DNA of 64,000 nucleotides, from assembly GCA_947567625.1 (NCBI GenBank), contig CANONN010000011.1:1-64000 (forward strand), in the 5' to 3' direction. Numbering within the stretch: position 1 is the first letter of the stretch; the number at the start of each line of letters is the position of its first letter. Positions 18,164-28,060 of this stretch are shown one piece after another. Both the position numbers and the translations under genes were made by a program. The stretch comes from an uncultured Roseburia sp. (GTDB lineage Bacteria; Bacillota; Clostridia; Lachnospirales; Lachnospiraceae). The notes under the pieces are model-generated. The model saw only the letters and a program-made list of their open reading frames with translations, did not search any database and had not been told where the DNA came from.

Positions 18164-20167
18164 ATGGCGAGAACGATTAAAGGAAAGCTTACGATCAGTG
18201 TTATACTTATTGTAATTGCGATTATTGTACTGATGACAACGGGAATCATCGGAGCTTCCGGCAGCTATTTTTTAAAGAGTGAACGCACACAGATGCAGTT
18301 GCAGGCCGATAAGTATGCCAGAGAGATTGATACATGGATGGAAAATGAAAAAATGCTTGTGGAGGGAACGGCAGACAGCGTTACCGTAGGCGGGGATTTT
18401 TCGGAAGCGTATCTGATGAAGACGGTAGCGACGTTTGCACGGGGCAGAGAGGAGCTCTTAAATCTTTACTGCGGAACGGATCAGAAAGGTTTTTACCAGT
18501 CAAATACAGAAGCCGGGATACCGCAAGGGTATGACCCGACAGAGCGCGGTTGGTATAAGGCGGCGGCAGCGCAGGGGACAACGATCGTCACCGATCCCTA
18601 TGTGGATGCGATTACCGGGCAGATGTGTGCGACGATCGCGACGCCGGTTGTCGTGGAGGGGCAGGTACGGGCTGTGATCGGTGCAGACGTAGAGCTTGTA
18701 ACGGTTATGGAGCTTGTCAATGCGATACAGTATGATGCCGGTGTGTACGGTTATCTGCTGGACAGCAGCGACCAGTATGTTGTACATAAAAATCAAAGTT
18801 TTAATCCCGCCGGAGAACAGGCGGTGGCGCTGCGCGATGTCATGCCCGGCCTCTCTGCGTCCTTGGAGAACGTCGGTGAAGTGGTTGCAAGAGATAAGGA
18901 CTACGACGGCAGGCGCTGCTATTTTGCATTTTCTCTGATTGAGAGCTGCCAGTGGAAGATCGGTGTGGTAGTGCCGGCTGCGAATGTGACGCGGGCGCTG
19001 TTCACGATGCTGTTTGTGGCCGTTGTTATTGCGGTCGTTGCGATGATACTTACAATCGTGATTATGATGCGGATGATCGGGCATATGCTGGCCCCGATTC
19101 AGACGCTCAAGCAGTTCGCTTCCGGTGATTTTTCCGAAAATGGCGCTCCGGTTGCTCTGGATATTCCAAAAGAGTACAAAAATGAGACGGAACAGATTAC
19201 GGTGGCGACGGCAAGTGTGAAGGAGCAGATCAGAGGCATTATCTTAAAGACAAAAGAGGATGTTGGAGAGATCGATCAGATCACGGAAAGTACTTACGGG
19301 AATATGGCCGGATTAAATGCGGGTATTTCACAGATTATCAGCTCGATCGAGAAAGTGGCGGAGCAGACCGGACAGACAAATGAAATGATGGCGTGTGCGA
19401 GAGAGAGCTGCAATGAAATCGGAGATGCCGTCAGTTCTCTGGCCAAGAAAGCTGGCGCCACAGCGGAGCAGTCGGAAAGCATCCGGGCGAGAGCGGAAGA
19501 ATTGTACCGGACTTCGGTGGTCTCTAAGGAGCGGACGAACCATATGTATCAAACTACGAGAGAAAAGCTGCAAATTGCCATTGATGACAGCCGCAAGGTA
19601 GACCAGATTGCCGTTTTGACGGAGGAGATCGTAGAAATCAGTTCCAATGTTAATCTATTGGCGCTGAATGCATCGATCGAAGCGGCAAGGGCGGGGGATG
19701 CCGGTAAGGGATTCGCAGTGGTAGCCGAAGAAATTCGTCAGTTGGCGGATAATACGATGATGACAGTGGACAAAATAAAAAAGGTAACGCAAATGATTAT
19801 TTCCAGTGTAGATACTTTGTCTGATCAGTCCAGGATGCTGCTCGGTTTCGTGAACGATAAAGTGATGGCGGATTATGATCAGTTGACCGATATCGCCCAG
19901 CAATATGAGCAGGATGCGGCGCTCTTTAGCGACGTCGCCGCTGATATCGGCGTTTCCACCGGGGAAATGAGCACGGGCATGTCGGGTGTCAACGATGTGA
20001 TCGGCACGGTAGCAGATCAGAACAACAGAATAACCGAGTTGATGGGTGAGATACAGGATGCGGTTGCCAATTCCAATACAAATTCCCAGGAGGTACTCAT
20101 ACAATTGCAGCGGTTATCGGAGCTGAGCAGTGAATTGAGCACGACCGTTGATGGGTTTCGCGTATAG
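18164..20167 (+). CDS. Methyl-accepting chemotaxis protein with Cache sensor
   Basis: A 667-residue chemoreceptor. A membrane helix (about 10-32) is followed by a large extracytoplasmic double-Cache-like domain (about 40-280; the [13 protein letters not shown] and [11 protein letters not shown] segments are typical), a second helix (about 285-310), and a long cytoplasmic coiled coil. The signalling tip reads [20 protein letters not shown] with [15 protein letters not shown]. Such Cache domains often bind amino acids or other small molecules. The ribosome site is weak. It is followed 93 bases later by a LytTR regulator. No che or flagellar genes occur in the window. Confidence 0.92.
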   Translation: MARTIKGKLTISVILIVIAIIVLMTTGIIGASGSYFLKSERTQMQLQADKYAREIDTWMENEKMLVEGTADSVTVGGDFSEAYLMKTVATFARGREELLNLYCGTDQKGFYQSNTEAGIPQGYDPTERGWYKAAAAQGTTIVTDPYVDAITGQMCATIATPVVVEGQVRAVIGADVELVTVMELVNAIQYDAGVYGYLLDSSDQYVVHKNQSFNPAGEQAVALRDVMPGLSASLENVGEVVARDKDYDGRRCYFAFSLIESCQWKIGVVVPAANVTRALFTMLFVAVVIAVVAMILTIVIMMRMIGHMLAPIQTLKQFASGDFSENGAPVALDIPKEYKNETEQITVATASVKEQIRGIILKTKEDVGEIDQITESTYGNMAGLNAGISQIISSIEKVAEQTGQTNEMMACARESCNEIGDAVSSLAKKAGATAEQSESIRARAEELYRTSVVSKERTNHMYQTTREKLQIAIDDSRKVDQIAVLTEEIVEISSNVNLLALNASIEAARAGDAGKGFAVVAEEIRQLADNTMMTVDKIKKVTQMIISSVDTLSDQSRMLLGFVNDKVMADYDQLTDIAQQYEQDAALFSDVAADIGVSTGEMSTGMSGVNDVIGTVADQNNRITELMGEIQDAVANSNTNSQEVLIQLQRLSELSSELSTTVDGFRV

Positions 20168-20260
20168 GCATCGGCCATATGTCTGCTGTTGGGGCAGATA
20201 GAATGATTGTGCAAATGATAGTATCAAGATGTGGCGTGGGAATGACGGCTATGAGAGGAA

Positions 20261-20989
20261 ATGCGGAATATGTTTGAGATTGCTTTATGTGATGACGAGT
20301 CGACGGAACTCGAGAAAATAGAAAATCTGCTGTCACTGTATCAACAGGAACGCAATGACAGCATGCAGTATAAAATCGCAAAATTTGAGAGTGCCGAGGA
20401 GCTGCTCGCGCAGGTGCGCCAAAAAGGTTATCGTCCCAATCTGCTGCTCTTGGATATTTTTATGACGGGAAAAACCGGGATGGAAGCGGCGGATGAACTG
20501 CGCAAAGAAAAATGCGATGTGCCGATCGTTTTTTTGACGGCATCCACCGAATATGCACTCGAAGCATATGAGCTGGATGCATTGCAGTATCTTGTAAAGC
20601 CTTTTGGAAAAGAAAAGTTTTTTCATGCGATGGACATTGCCTTTGATAAGGTATGGAAAAAAGAGGAGCCGCTTGTCATCAAGGTCGCCGGCGGGGTATG
20701 CCAGATGCAGCCGGATGATATTTTCTACTGTGAGACACAGAAGAACTATCAGATTTTATATACGCGCTCAGAAAATCTCAGGGTGAGAATGACGGCCGGT
20801 AACTTATATGCGATATTGCAGCGCTTTCCACAGTTTCAAAAGTGCGGCAGCTCCTATATCTTGAACATGAATCATATTGTCGCCCTGCATAAAGACGAAG
20901 TAAAGATGGATAACGGCAGAAAAATATTTATCCCGAGCAGCAAGGCGGCAGAATTTAAGAAAGCCTATTTTGCCTATTATTTTGATTGA
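20261..20989 (+). CDS. LytTR-family response regulator
   Basis: A regulator of 242 residues (or 239 from ATG 20270, MFEIALCDDE; AGAGG spacing suits the second start better). The receiver domain has CDDE, the phospho-acceptor Asp in LLLDIFMTG and Lys in VKPFG. The LytTR DNA-binding domain covers about 140-238. There is no adjacent kinase; the upstream neighbour is a chemoreceptor and the downstream one an XRE regulator. Confidence 0.88.
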   Translation: MRNMFEIALCDDESTELEKIENLLSLYQQERNDSMQYKIAKFESAEELLAQVRQKGYRPNLLLLDIFMTGKTGMEAADELRKEKCDVPIVFLTASTEYALEAYELDALQYLVKPFGKEKFFHAMDIAFDKVWKKEEPLVIKVAGGVCQMQPDDIFYCETQKNYQILYTRSENLRVRMTAGNLYAILQRFPQFQKCGSSYILNMNHIVALHKDEVKMDNGRKIFIPSSKAAEFKKAYFAYYFD

Positions 20990-21130
20990 GTGCGTATTTT
21001 CCGTATCATTCCAGTTCATTCTCGCAGGGTGTCGTGCACTTTTTTGCGCGATTCCGGGCACTTCCCGCATCGCGTCGTAGACTTTATGGTTAGCAAATGC
21101 TATTCTGTCTGTGAAAGGAGGAAATGCCAA

Positions 21131-21640
21131 ATGGACCAAAAGAAAATTGGTGTGTTTCTGAAAGAACTTCGCAGGGAGAAAAATCTGACACAGGAACAGC
21201 TGGCACAGATCTTCGGTGTCACCAATCGAAGCGTCTCAAGGTGGGAAAACGGCGTCAATATGCCGGATTTTGATTTGGTGATTGAGATTGCCAAATATTA
21301 TGAGATCAGTATCGAAGAATTTTTGGACGGTGAAAGGAAGGATGAGAATATGGATAAGCGGGAAGAAGAGAGAGTGTTAAAAGTGGCTGAATATGAGAAC
21401 GCAGAAAAGATCAAAATGACAAAGAGAATAAGATGGCTCTTTTTGGCTGCTATCGCAGCATTTGGGGTATACGGCGTCATAGATCTGCAGGGGCTGGCAT
21501 CCACAGGCGTGTACGAGAATATCGCCTCGTGTGCGCTGGGGTTTGTATTTGGTATGCTGCTGTTTGGCTTTTTCGCCACGACTCGTTATATGGCGAAGGT
21601 GAGAGCGTTCAAGCAGAGACTGTTTTCCAGGGCAAAATAA
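21131..21640 (+). CDS. XRE-family regulator with membrane anchor
   Basis: A 169-residue protein starting at MDQKKIGVFLKEL, with GGAGG ten bases upstream; the open frame extends upstream but without a fitting start. An N-terminal Cro/XRE helix-turn-helix (about 5-60, containing NLTQEQLAQIFGVTNRSVSR) is followed by a charged linker and two predicted membrane helices (about 100-120 and 128-148). Membrane-attached XRE regulators of this shape are common in Lachnospiraceae. The gene ends just before a very strong terminator. Confidence 0.9.
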   Translation: MDQKKIGVFLKELRREKNLTQEQLAQIFGVTNRSVSRWENGVNMPDFDLVIEIAKYYEISIEEFLDGERKDENMDKREEERVLKVAEYENAEKIKMTKRIRWLFLAAIAAFGVYGVIDLQGLASTGVYENIASCALGFVFGMLLFGFFATTRYMAKVRAFKQRLFSRAK

Positions 21641-21650
21641 TCGTGGCGTT

Positions 21651-21699
21651 ATCAGGCAACAAAAAACCGGACATCATGTCCGGTTTTTTGTTGCCTGAT
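21651..21699. terminator. Strong bidirectional intrinsic terminator
   Basis: A perfect 23-bp inverted repeat around a 3-base centre. The arms contain A6 and T6 runs next to CCGGACA/TGTCCGG, so the structure works as a terminator in both directions. It serves the XRE gene on the plus strand and the chemoreceptor ending at 21738 on the minus strand. Confidence 0.9.
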
Positions 21700-21737
21700 T
21701 TGCTGTAAATCTAAAATATGATATTCCGGCAAATCCC

Positions 21738-23489
21738 TTAGTCCAGATTTATCTTGTTCCCGGGTGTCTGTGAATAGTTAGAACCGTTATTCATCGTATA
21801 ATTTCCGGAAGCATACTCTTCGCGAAGAACAAATTTGGAGACAAGATTTTTGAGTTTCGCTGCCTGGCTGGAAAGCTCTTCACTGGCAGAAGCACTCTGT
21901 ACGGCTGTGGCAGAATTGTTCTGTACAACGCAGGAGATCTGCTCTACACCCAGTGTAACCTGCTCTACGGAGCTTGCCTGATCTTTGGCGGCGTCTGCGA
22001 TCTTGTCCACCTTTGTGGCTGCCATGTTTACCTGCTCTCTTACCGTAATCATGGACTGTGCCGTCAGATCTGCAATCTGTGTGCCGTCGGCAACTGCCTT
22101 GATTGCGCTTTCGATCAACTCGGCGGTATCCTTGGAAGCGATGGTACTCTTGCTTGCGAGGGTGCGGACCTCATCTGCAACTACGGCAAATCCCTTGCCC
22201 GCGGTGCCGGCCCGCGATGCCTCTACGGCTGCATTGAGCGCCAGGATGTTGGTCTGGAATGCGATATCCTCAATTGTCTTAATAATCTTACTGATCTCGT
22301 TGGCCGCGCGGGTGATTTTTTCCATAGCGTCCATCATATCGCGCATCTGCCCGTTGCACTGTTCCACTTTGCTGCCGGCCGTATTGGACTGATTTTTGGC
22401 CTCAAGTGCGTTGTCGGCGGTTTCTTTGATCTGCTGTGAGATATCAGAAATCGTAGCGGCAAGCTCTTCCACGGCTGCGGCCTGTTCGGTAGCTCCCTGT
22501 GAAAGCGTCTGGGAACCGTCGGAAACCTGATCGGATCTCGAAGCGACCTGATCGGCGCTCTGGTTGATCTGACCCAGTGTTACGCTCAGATCGCGGTTTA
22601 ACTTGCGGATGGATTGTAACAGTCCCTGGAAGCTTCCGACATATCTCTCCTCGGCTCTCGTGCGCACGTCGAAATTGCCGTCCGCCATCTCGCTTAAGAG
22701 CCTTGAAGCATCGGAGATCACGGTTTCTAAGATAACCGTCATATTGCGGAACGCATTGGCCAGGCTGCCCAATTCGTCCTTGGATTTATAGCTGATGGCA
22801 ATATCGAAATTGCCGTGAACAATTTTCTCTGCGGATTTCTCGAGTTCGTGGAGCGGTCGGGTGATGGAGCGCGTCAAATACAGAGATAATATCAATGTGA
22901 TAAACAGTGCGCCTCCCGCCATGCCCAGCTGTATTCTGATCAAGGTCTCCTGTGAGGCGGAGTTTTCTTCATAATTCTTGGTTGCGCTCTCTTCCGCTAT
23001 ATTGCTGATCTGAATCAGTGTGTTGACAGCTTCTTCCACCAATGGCTGGTATTGGTTGAGCAGCATGTCCTGTGCGGATGCCAGATTGACATCTGACGTT
23101 TCGATGATGGTCTCCTGCATATCGATCGCAGTTTGTACATTAGTTGAAAACGCATCCAACAGCTCGGAGTTGTCTGTAAAATGTTCAAAGACCCAGGTCG
23201 CATTCTCTTCCAATGCCGCCAGTTCCTTATGTAAGTCATCCAGATAGGTTGCTTTTCTTGCCTGATCTTCGTCAATCGTGATAAACGTAAGATCTTTTAC
23301 AATAATCTGCAGCCCGCGGCGCATATTCATGATGCGGTTAGTGATCTGATATTCGACGTTGTAGAACTCCGAATACTTGTCGGCGTTTTGTTTTAACCCC
23401 GTGACTGCGATTACGACTGTCCCACAGAACAGTACGATAATCAGCATGAAAGTTATTAAGAGTTTTGCCCAGATTTTTAAGTTTTTCAT
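21738..23489 (-). CDS. Methyl-accepting chemotaxis protein with 4HB sensor
   Basis: A 583-residue chemoreceptor from [17 protein letters not shown] lies six bases before this ATG, so the longer frame (to 23549) is not used. Order: membrane helix (about 8-28), four-helix-bundle sensor (about 30-185), second helix (about 190-210), HAMP domain (about 212-265), and methyl-accepting coiled coil with tip [20 protein letters not shown]. The C-terminal tail is polar. A TAGACA-17-TATAAT promoter on the minus strand at 23612-23640 fits this gene. Confidence 0.92.
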   Translation of the reverse strand: MKNLKIWAKLLITFMLIIVLFCGTVVIAVTGLKQNADKYSEFYNVEYQITNRIMNMRRGLQIIVKDLTFITIDEDQARKATYLDDLHKELAALEENATWVFEHFTDNSELLDAFSTNVQTAIDMQETIIETSDVNLASAQDMLLNQYQPLVEEAVNTLIQISNIAEESATKNYEENSASQETLIRIQLGMAGGALFITLILSLYLTRSITRPLHELEKSAEKIVHGNFDIAISYKSKDELGSLANAFRNMTVILETVISDASRLLSEMADGNFDVRTRAEERYVGSFQGLLQSIRKLNRDLSVTLGQINQSADQVASRSDQVSDGSQTLSQGATEQAAAVEELAATISDISQQIKETADNALEAKNQSNTAGSKVEQCNGQMRDMMDAMEKITRAANEISKIIKTIEDIAFQTNILALNAAVEASRAGTAGKGFAVVADEVRTLASKSTIASKDTAELIESAIKAVADGTQIADLTAQSMITVREQVNMAATKVDKIADAAKDQASSVEQVTLGVEQISCVVQNNSATAVQSASASEELSSQAAKLKNLVSKFVLREEYASGNYTMNNGSNYSQTPGNKINLD

Positions 23490-23611
23490 TTTCATCCTCC
23501 TATGCTCTGTATCTGAAACCATTCCAGCATATGGTTTTAGATTCCTCATTCAGTCTGTGCAAGACTGTCCATTTTGAATATCTTGAGCTTAAATCTAAAG
23601 ATATTATTTAA

Positions 23612-23640
23612 ATTATAAACTATAAATTGCGATCTGTCTA
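23612..23640 (-). promoter_or_regulatory. Sigma-A-type promoter for the chemoreceptor
   Basis: On the minus strand TAGACA (23640-23635), a 17-base spacer and TATAAT (23617-23612). This matches the housekeeping consensus with one mismatch and leads to an untranslated leader of about 115 bases before the start at 23489. Confidence 0.6.
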
Positions 23641-23682
23641 CTCTGCTTTTGAAAACTGTCACTTTAAATTAATTGCCAAATT

Positions 23683-23711
23683 TTGTCAGGCGTTTTTGTG
23701 GAAAATATATA
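23683..23711 (+). promoter_or_regulatory. Sigma-A-type promoter for the BIG2 protein
   Basis: TTGTCA (23683-23688), a 17-base spacer, TATATA (23706-23711). A plausible housekeeping promoter with a leader of about 140 bases before the start at 23857. Confidence 0.5.
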
Positions 23712-23856
23712 AAAACTTAATCGTTTGTTCGATTTACATCTGTAAATTGTTGTGCTATGTTAAAAGCGGGTGTAAAAAGGAAGATAACATCGGCTGTCTT
23801 CTCTTACAATCCCCTGATTTGCCGTGACATATCCGCCGTCTCAATGGAGGAAGTCT

Positions 23857-24882
23857 ATGTCACATAAAAGTATTTTCTTGCGGACAGCGTTGGCTGTCTT
23901 CTGTATGTTTTCTATAATTTTTCATGTCAACTGTAACCCCCAGCATATATATGCATCCGGCGGCTATGAATTTGTGATTCTTGGTACTTACCAGGCGACG
24001 ATGAAGATAGGGGATACCTTCTATCTGGCCGCGGTCACTACGAACGGGAAAAAACCGAGTTATTCGTCCAGTAATTCTTCCGTGGCGTCAGTCAATACAT
24101 ACGGTAAGATCACTGCCAAATCGGCGGGGACGGCTCTGATTACCGCCAAGATCAAAAATGGGGAGGCCAGCTGCAAAATTACGGTGCGAAAAACGGTGAT
24201 TGCGCTCAACCAAAAGAGCCTGACACTCGAAAACGGTTATGGCGCCGTTTTGACGGCAAATGTCTCCACCGGCCATCCGGTCAAGTGGAAGTCCAGCAAA
24301 AAAAGTGTCGCCACGGTGGATGAATACGGAAATGTGCTGGCGAAAAAGCCCGGAAGCACGACGATTACCGCCACGGCCGACAAAACGTCGGCAAGCTGCA
24401 AGGTCACAGTCAAAAAGCCCAGGGTAAAATTAAACAAAACCAAAGTGTCCCTGTACCGCAGGGGAAAGTTCAAGCTCGCAGTTACTGCATCCTCAAAGAG
24501 TATGCCAAAGTGGAAAAGCAATAAAAAGAGCGTAGCCACGGTGGATGACGAGGGGAATGTGACGGCTGTAAAGAACGGCAGCGCCCTCATCACAGTGACC
24601 GTGGACGGCGTGAGCAGGACATGTGAGGTTTTGGTGAAAAAGCCAGTGATTCGCTTCGCGCAGGATACGGTCGCACTATCTGTCGGAGAGCGTTATCAGC
24701 TTAAGGTGCAGGTATCTTCCGGCAACCAGCCGACCTATTCCAGCTCCAATACGAGTATCGCGCAGGTTGATGAAAATGGCGTCGTCTGCGGAAAAAATCC
24801 CGGAAGAGCCTATATCTATGCCAGCGAGGACGGAACGAAGGAGCGGGTGACGGTCACGGTGAGGCAGCCGCCTGCACCGTAA
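23857..24882 (+). CDS. Secreted protein of four BIG2 (Ig-like) repeats
   Basis: A 341-residue exported protein starting MSHKSIFLRTALAVFCMF behind GGAGGA. A signal peptide (about 1-32) precedes four bacterial Ig-like group 2 domains of about 75 residues each. The repeated pattern is SxxxSVATVDEYGNVxAKxxGxxxITA followed by CKVTVKKP. The repeats are lysine-rich. BIG2 arrays usually form stalks on the cell surface; here no catalytic or anchoring domain follows, so it is either secreted or bound non-covalently. It ends at PPAP. Confidence 0.9.
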   Translation: MSHKSIFLRTALAVFCMFSIIFHVNCNPQHIYASGGYEFVILGTYQATMKIGDTFYLAAVTTNGKKPSYSSSNSSVASVNTYGKITAKSAGTALITAKIKNGEASCKITVRKTVIALNQKSLTLENGYGAVLTANVSTGHPVKWKSSKKSVATVDEYGNVLAKKPGSTTITATADKTSASCKVTVKKPRVKLNKTKVSLYRRGKFKLAVTASSKSMPKWKSNKKSVATVDDEGNVTAVKNGSALITVTVDGVSRTCEVLVKKPVIRFAQDTVALSVGERYQLKVQVSSGNQPTYSSSNTSIAQVDENGVVCGKNPGRAYIYASEDGTKERVTVTVRQPPAP

Positions 24883-24956
24883 CCATTTTTTTGTAGATCT
24901 ATAAAAATATCTAAGGCGGAATGGAACGGCAAATCTTTGACAAAAACAGATCGGCA

Positions 24957-26315
24957 TTATGAGGCGGATAGATGCTCCGTCCCGCGCCTGTTTGACGTTT
25001 GCATATGGTATATGACGGCGGCAGCGGCAGCGGAGACAAATTCCGCGAAGCAGAAGGCATACCATACGCCGTTTGCGCCGAACCGTCTGCTAAACAGATA
25101 CGCTGCCGGCATGATTACAATCACATAGCGCAGCAGAGAAATGACCAGAGACTGTGTTCCTTTGCCCAAACCTTCCAGAGCGCCTGAGCAGGTGATGGAC
25201 ACGGCCGATACCACAAAACCGCAGCTGATGATATGCAGCGCGGTGACGCCGATGTCAATGGTTTCGGCGCTGTCCGTAAAGAGGCCGATCAGCTGCCTTG
25301 GCACTGCCCAGGAAGCGATCATGCCGATGGCCATGATCGCGGCGTTTAACGCCAAAGACGTGTGGTATATTTTTTTGACGCGGCCGTATTCTTTCGCGCC
25401 GTAATTGTAACCCATCAGCGGTCGTATGCCCTGGATAATGCCGTTGGCTGTCAGATAGATAAAGGTCTGTAATTTGTAATAGACGCCGAGAACCAGAACA
25501 TATTTTTCCGAGAAAGCCGCCAGCAAACCGTTTAAGACCGAGATTAAAAATGAGGGAAGCGCCAGCGTTAAGGTCGCCGAGATGCCCACGGAATACATTT
25601 TTTTGATAATTGTTATATCAGGTTTTAAGAATCCGGGGCTGATGGCGACCGGGGCGCTGCCTAAGAACCAGAACAACAGATAGGCAAGGAGCGTGATACA
25701 TTGTCCGATTCCGGTCGCGTAGGCGGCTCCGGCGATGCCCAGGGCGGGAAAGGGGCCGATGCCAAAGATCATCACCGGGTCGAGCAGTATATTGGCCACA
25801 CAGCCGCACATCATGCAGAACATAGAAACTTTCATTCTGCCGACGGCCTGAAATATTTTTTCAAACGACAGGCTAAGGGCGATCACGGGTGAGAACAGAA
25901 AGACCCTGTTTGCGTATGTGAGTGCCAGGCCGGTAATCTCACTGTCGGCTGAAAAACTGCGCAAAAAGAAGGGCATGACTGCCAGACAGCCTGCGGTCAG
26001 CAGTGCGCCGTGCACGAAACTAAAAGCCATTCCCTGCGTGGCGGTCCGGTTGGCGCGCGTCTGGTCGCCGGCGCCCAGAAAAAATGCGATGCCGGCGTTG
26101 ATACCGATGCCGAAGCCAATCGCGATAGCGTTGATGAAATTTTGTACCGGGAAGACGAGCGCCAATGCCGTCATGGCGTCTTCGCTCACTTTGGCTACAA
26201 AATAACTGTCGATGATGTTGTACAGTGCGTTGACTGCCATGGAAATGACCATAGGCAGCGACATGGCCAACACCAGCGGTAAAATTTTGCGTTCTTTCAT
26301 AAATGTCTGTTCCAT
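24957..26315 (-). CDS. MATE-family efflux transporter
   Basis: A 452-residue transporter with about twelve membrane segments. The start (ERKILPLVLAMSLPMVISMAVNALYNIIDSYF) and the internal repeat around residue 240 are typical of the MATE family, DinF/NorM type. GGAGG lies seven bases before the ATG. It differs clearly from the MATE gene at 13047, so it is not a recent duplicate. Its leader contains an intrinsic terminator (26389-26425) below a good promoter, suggesting control by attenuation. Confidence 0.92.
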   Translation of the reverse strand: MEQTFMKERKILPLVLAMSLPMVISMAVNALYNIIDSYFVAKVSEDAMTALALVFPVQNFINAIAIGFGIGINAGIAFFLGAGDQTRANRTATQGMAFSFVHGALLTAGCLAVMPFFLRSFSADSEITGLALTYANRVFLFSPVIALSLSFEKIFQAVGRMKVSMFCMMCGCVANILLDPVMIFGIGPFPALGIAGAAYATGIGQCITLLAYLLFWFLGSAPVAISPGFLKPDITIIKKMYSVGISATLTLALPSFLISVLNGLLAAFSEKYVLVLGVYYKLQTFIYLTANGIIQGIRPLMGYNYGAKEYGRVKKIYHTSLALNAAIMAIGMIASWAVPRQLIGLFTDSAETIDIGVTALHIISCGFVVSAVSITCSGALEGLGKGTQSLVISLLRYVIVIMPAAYLFSRRFGANGVWYAFCFAEFVSAAAAAVIYHMQTSNRRGTEHLSAS

Positions 26316-26388
26316 AATAATCCTCCATTCCGATCACGTTTGCGCTCGAGGAACCGCAGTAATTTTCTATTTTTTCACGCGCACACAT

Positions 26389-26425
26389 AAAAAAGCCACA
26401 CAATTACCGGAAGTAACTGTGTGGC
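26389..26425 (-). terminator. Leader terminator (possible attenuator) of the MATE gene
   Basis: On the minus strand the stem GCCACACAGTTAC/GTAATTGTGTGGC (one mismatch, 5-base loop) is followed directly by TTTTTT. It lies downstream of the promoter at 26480-26508 and about 75 bases before the MATE start, so it is inside the transcript leader. Conditional read-through would control the pump. Confidence 0.65.
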
Positions 26426-26479
26426 GAAAAAAGATCACTCTTGAAAAATCCACGCCTCGAGAGAGGTTTTATGTCATAT

Positions 26480-26508
26480 TATATATCATAAATTGCCTCA
26501 TAGGTCAA
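26480..26508 (-). promoter_or_regulatory. Sigma-A-type promoter for the MATE leader
   Basis: On the minus strand TTGACC (26508-26503), then a 17-base spacer and TATATA (26485-26480); an overlapping TATAAT gives spacing 19. No minus-strand gene lies close upstream, so this promoter must feed the MATE gene. Confidence 0.55.
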
Positions 26509-26518
26509 CTGGCATAAA

Positions 26519-26569
26519 TAAAAAATCCACTGCATAGATTGTAAAAACAGTTGTTACAGGGGATTTTTT
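26519..26569 (+). promoter_or_regulatory. Inverted repeat covering the spoIIID ribosome site
   Basis: AAAAAATCC near 26519 is an exact reverse complement of GGATTTTTT just before the spoIIID start. The only candidate ribosome site (AGGGG) is inside the right arm. The structure could hide the site or act as a terminator of upstream transcription. Only the symmetry is seen. Confidence 0.45.
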
Positions 26570-26570
26570 T

Positions 26571-26825
26571 GTGAAAAGCTATATTGAAGAACGCGCTATG
26601 GAAATTGCTAAGTATATTATTGATAATAACACGACCGTGCGGCAGGCGGCAAAGCATTTTGGCATCAGTAAGAGCACGGTACATAAGGATTGCACCGAGC
26701 GCCTTGCGCAGGTCAGCCCTGGCCTTGCCGCCGAAGTGCGCAAGGTGTTGGATGTCAATAAATCCGAGCGCCATATCCGCGGCGGCATGGCGACAAAAGA
26801 AAAATATGCGCATCAGCACGTTTAA
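26571..26825 (+). CDS. spoIIID: Sporulation transcription factor SpoIIID
   Basis: An 84-residue DNA-binding protein. It aligns along its length with SpoIIID: YIEERAMEIAKYII, the helix-turn-helix TVRQAAKHFGISKSTVHKD (about 22-41), then ERL...NPxLA-type spacer and the basic tail KSERHIRGGMATKEKY. SpoIIID controls mother-cell genes in mid-sporulation. The start is GTG, supported by alignment of the first residues with the family. It lies seven bases from the convergent HprK-like gene. Its presence shows an endospore-forming lineage. Confidence 0.95.
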   Translation: MKSYIEERAMEIAKYIIDNNTTVRQAAKHFGISKSTVHKDCTERLAQVSPGLAAEVRKVLDVNKSERHIRGGMATKEKYAHQHV

Positions 26826-26832
26826 GAGCAGT

Positions 26833-27996
26833 TTATGTGGGCAACGAATCAATGGCAGCCCGCATCACCTCCGCAGCGTGGTCTTGCTTGGTGCATTGCA
26901 GATGAAAGAGCGTGGTTTGGTCTGAAAGAAGCTCGGCGAAAGAGACATTGCGCGCTAAAAGCTCCGCCGTCCAGGACGGGGAGATCAAGCGCTGCATCAG
27001 CCGAAGCGCGCCGTCCTGGGGCGGGAGCACGCGGAGGGTGTCAGTCAAAGCCTGCTGCAAAAATGTAATGCCGCCCAGCGGGTAGGTTTTGGCTGTGAAC
27101 AGATGGGACGTACCGCACCACGGCAGGCCGTAGACGATCGGCAGGCCCTGTTCGACTGCCAGAAGATTTAAGTCGCCGTTTAATACCTCTGTGTGGTAGA
27201 GCTTTTGCCAGAGGGCGGTGTGTGTGGATTTGCCGGTGCCGGAGGGGCCGGAAAACAGCCATGCTCTGTCGCGGTAGAGTATAGAGGCGGAGTGTACGGC
27301 AAAACAGCCCATGCGCTGCGCCAGGATCAGGTATGCAAAGCGCACCGCGTGAAACAACTTCTCGCGCAGATCAAAAGACGGCGGAGCGTCACAGAAAAAA
27401 ACAGCGGCGGAGCCGTCTATGGCGACTTTGGCCTCCAGGATACCATATCCGATAGGGTAGAGGAAGAGAAAATAATCATCGGCTCTGCAAATCGTCAGTT
27501 CCTCTGTGCGGATTAAAATATCGCCGACGGCACGGCAATCCGGCGCGCACATGGAAACGTAGAGCATTAAATCCGGGCAAGTGCGCCCTTTTGGCAGGTC
27601 CGGTTTTACTGCGAAAGCTTGAAAAGACGGGTGCAGCAGTTCGACCGGTCCGTGATAGCCGATGACGGCGGGACCGATTTGAAAATAATGTTCGGCGTCG
27701 GCGGGATCGTTGGGCAGCGTGTGCTCGAGCATATGAAAATGGTCCATCTGCGCCAGAAATGAGGAGATGTCCGCTTCCAGCACGGGGATATCTTCTTTGG
27801 CTGCCTGACAGTGCTCCGCTAACAGAGCCAACAGCTCCGCGCGGTCTGTCCCGCGCGCAAGCGGTTCATAAAACAGCAGCGTGGCATCGTTTAACCGCAT
27901 ACTGTGGCGGTGTTCTGCAATATTCTGTCCATACGGAAGCAGGTAATGCGTTCCCTTGATCTGATAGAGTGAAAACCCTTTCTTTAATTTAATCAT
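26833..27996 (-). CDS. HprK-like kinase with PqqD-like N-terminus
   Basis: A 387-residue protein from MIKLKKGFSLYQIKGTHYLLP (the frame is open 11 codons further). Residues 1-90 resemble a PqqD-type peptide-binding domain. The C-terminal half has the fold markers of the HPr kinase C-terminal domain: AVHSASILYRDRAWLFSG, Walker A GPSGTGKS (250-257), NGDLNLLAVE, and GLPWCGTS. Relatives (HPr-related kinase systems, TIGR04352-type) occur with PqqD-like, nucleotidyltransferase and peptidase genes, as here. True HPr phosphorylation is unlikely; the substrate is unknown. The dispersed repeat lies directly at its ribosome site. Divergent from the S26 peptidase across a palindromic promoter. Confidence 0.75.
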   Translation of the reverse strand: MIKLKKGFSLYQIKGTHYLLPYGQNIAEHRHSMRLNDATLLFYEPLARGTDRAELLALLAEHCQAAKEDIPVLEADISSFLAQMDHFHMLEHTLPNDPADAEHYFQIGPAVIGYHGPVELLHPSFQAFAVKPDLPKGRTCPDLMLYVSMCAPDCRAVGDILIRTEELTICRADDYFLFLYPIGYGILEAKVAIDGSAAVFFCDAPPSFDLREKLFHAVRFAYLILAQRMGCFAVHSASILYRDRAWLFSGPSGTGKSTHTALWQKLYHTEVLNGDLNLLAVEQGLPIVYGLPWCGTSHLFTAKTYPLGGITFLQQALTDTLRVLPPQDGALRLMQRLISPSWTAELLARNVSFAELLSDQTTLFHLQCTKQDHAAEVMRAAIDSLPT

Positions 27997-28003
27997 ACGA
28001 ATC

Positions 28004-28034
28004 CCCATTTCTGCGCTGCTTTTGCGCACTCTCC
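28004..28034 (-). repeat. Dispersed repeat copy at the HprK-like start
   Basis: On the minus strand GTGCGCAAAAGCAGCGCAGA followed by AATGGGG, ending eight bases before the ATG at 27996. The same element occurs at 6058-6082 and in tandem at 47951-48018, there also directly before a start codon. Confidence 0.6.
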
Positions 28035-28060
28035 AAAATGTGAGTGTTTTTACAAATCTT

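Larger units (their letters stand above)
23490..23856. other. AT-rich divergent intergenic region
   Basis: A 367-base divergent region between the chemoreceptor and the BIG2 protein. It holds a promoter for each side (listed separately) and no supported gene. The interval between them is strongly AT-rich. Confidence 0.5.

Noticed and set aside
18000-23600. Sigma-28 (flagellar) promoters before the chemoreceptors
   Set aside because: No TAAA...CCGATA-like pair with correct spacing was found; one receptor has a better housekeeping promoter.
26833-27996. Genuine HPr kinase/phosphorylase
   Set aside because: Only the C-terminal ATP-binding half resembles HprK, the N-terminal half is PqqD-like, and the length and context differ from the housekeeping gene.
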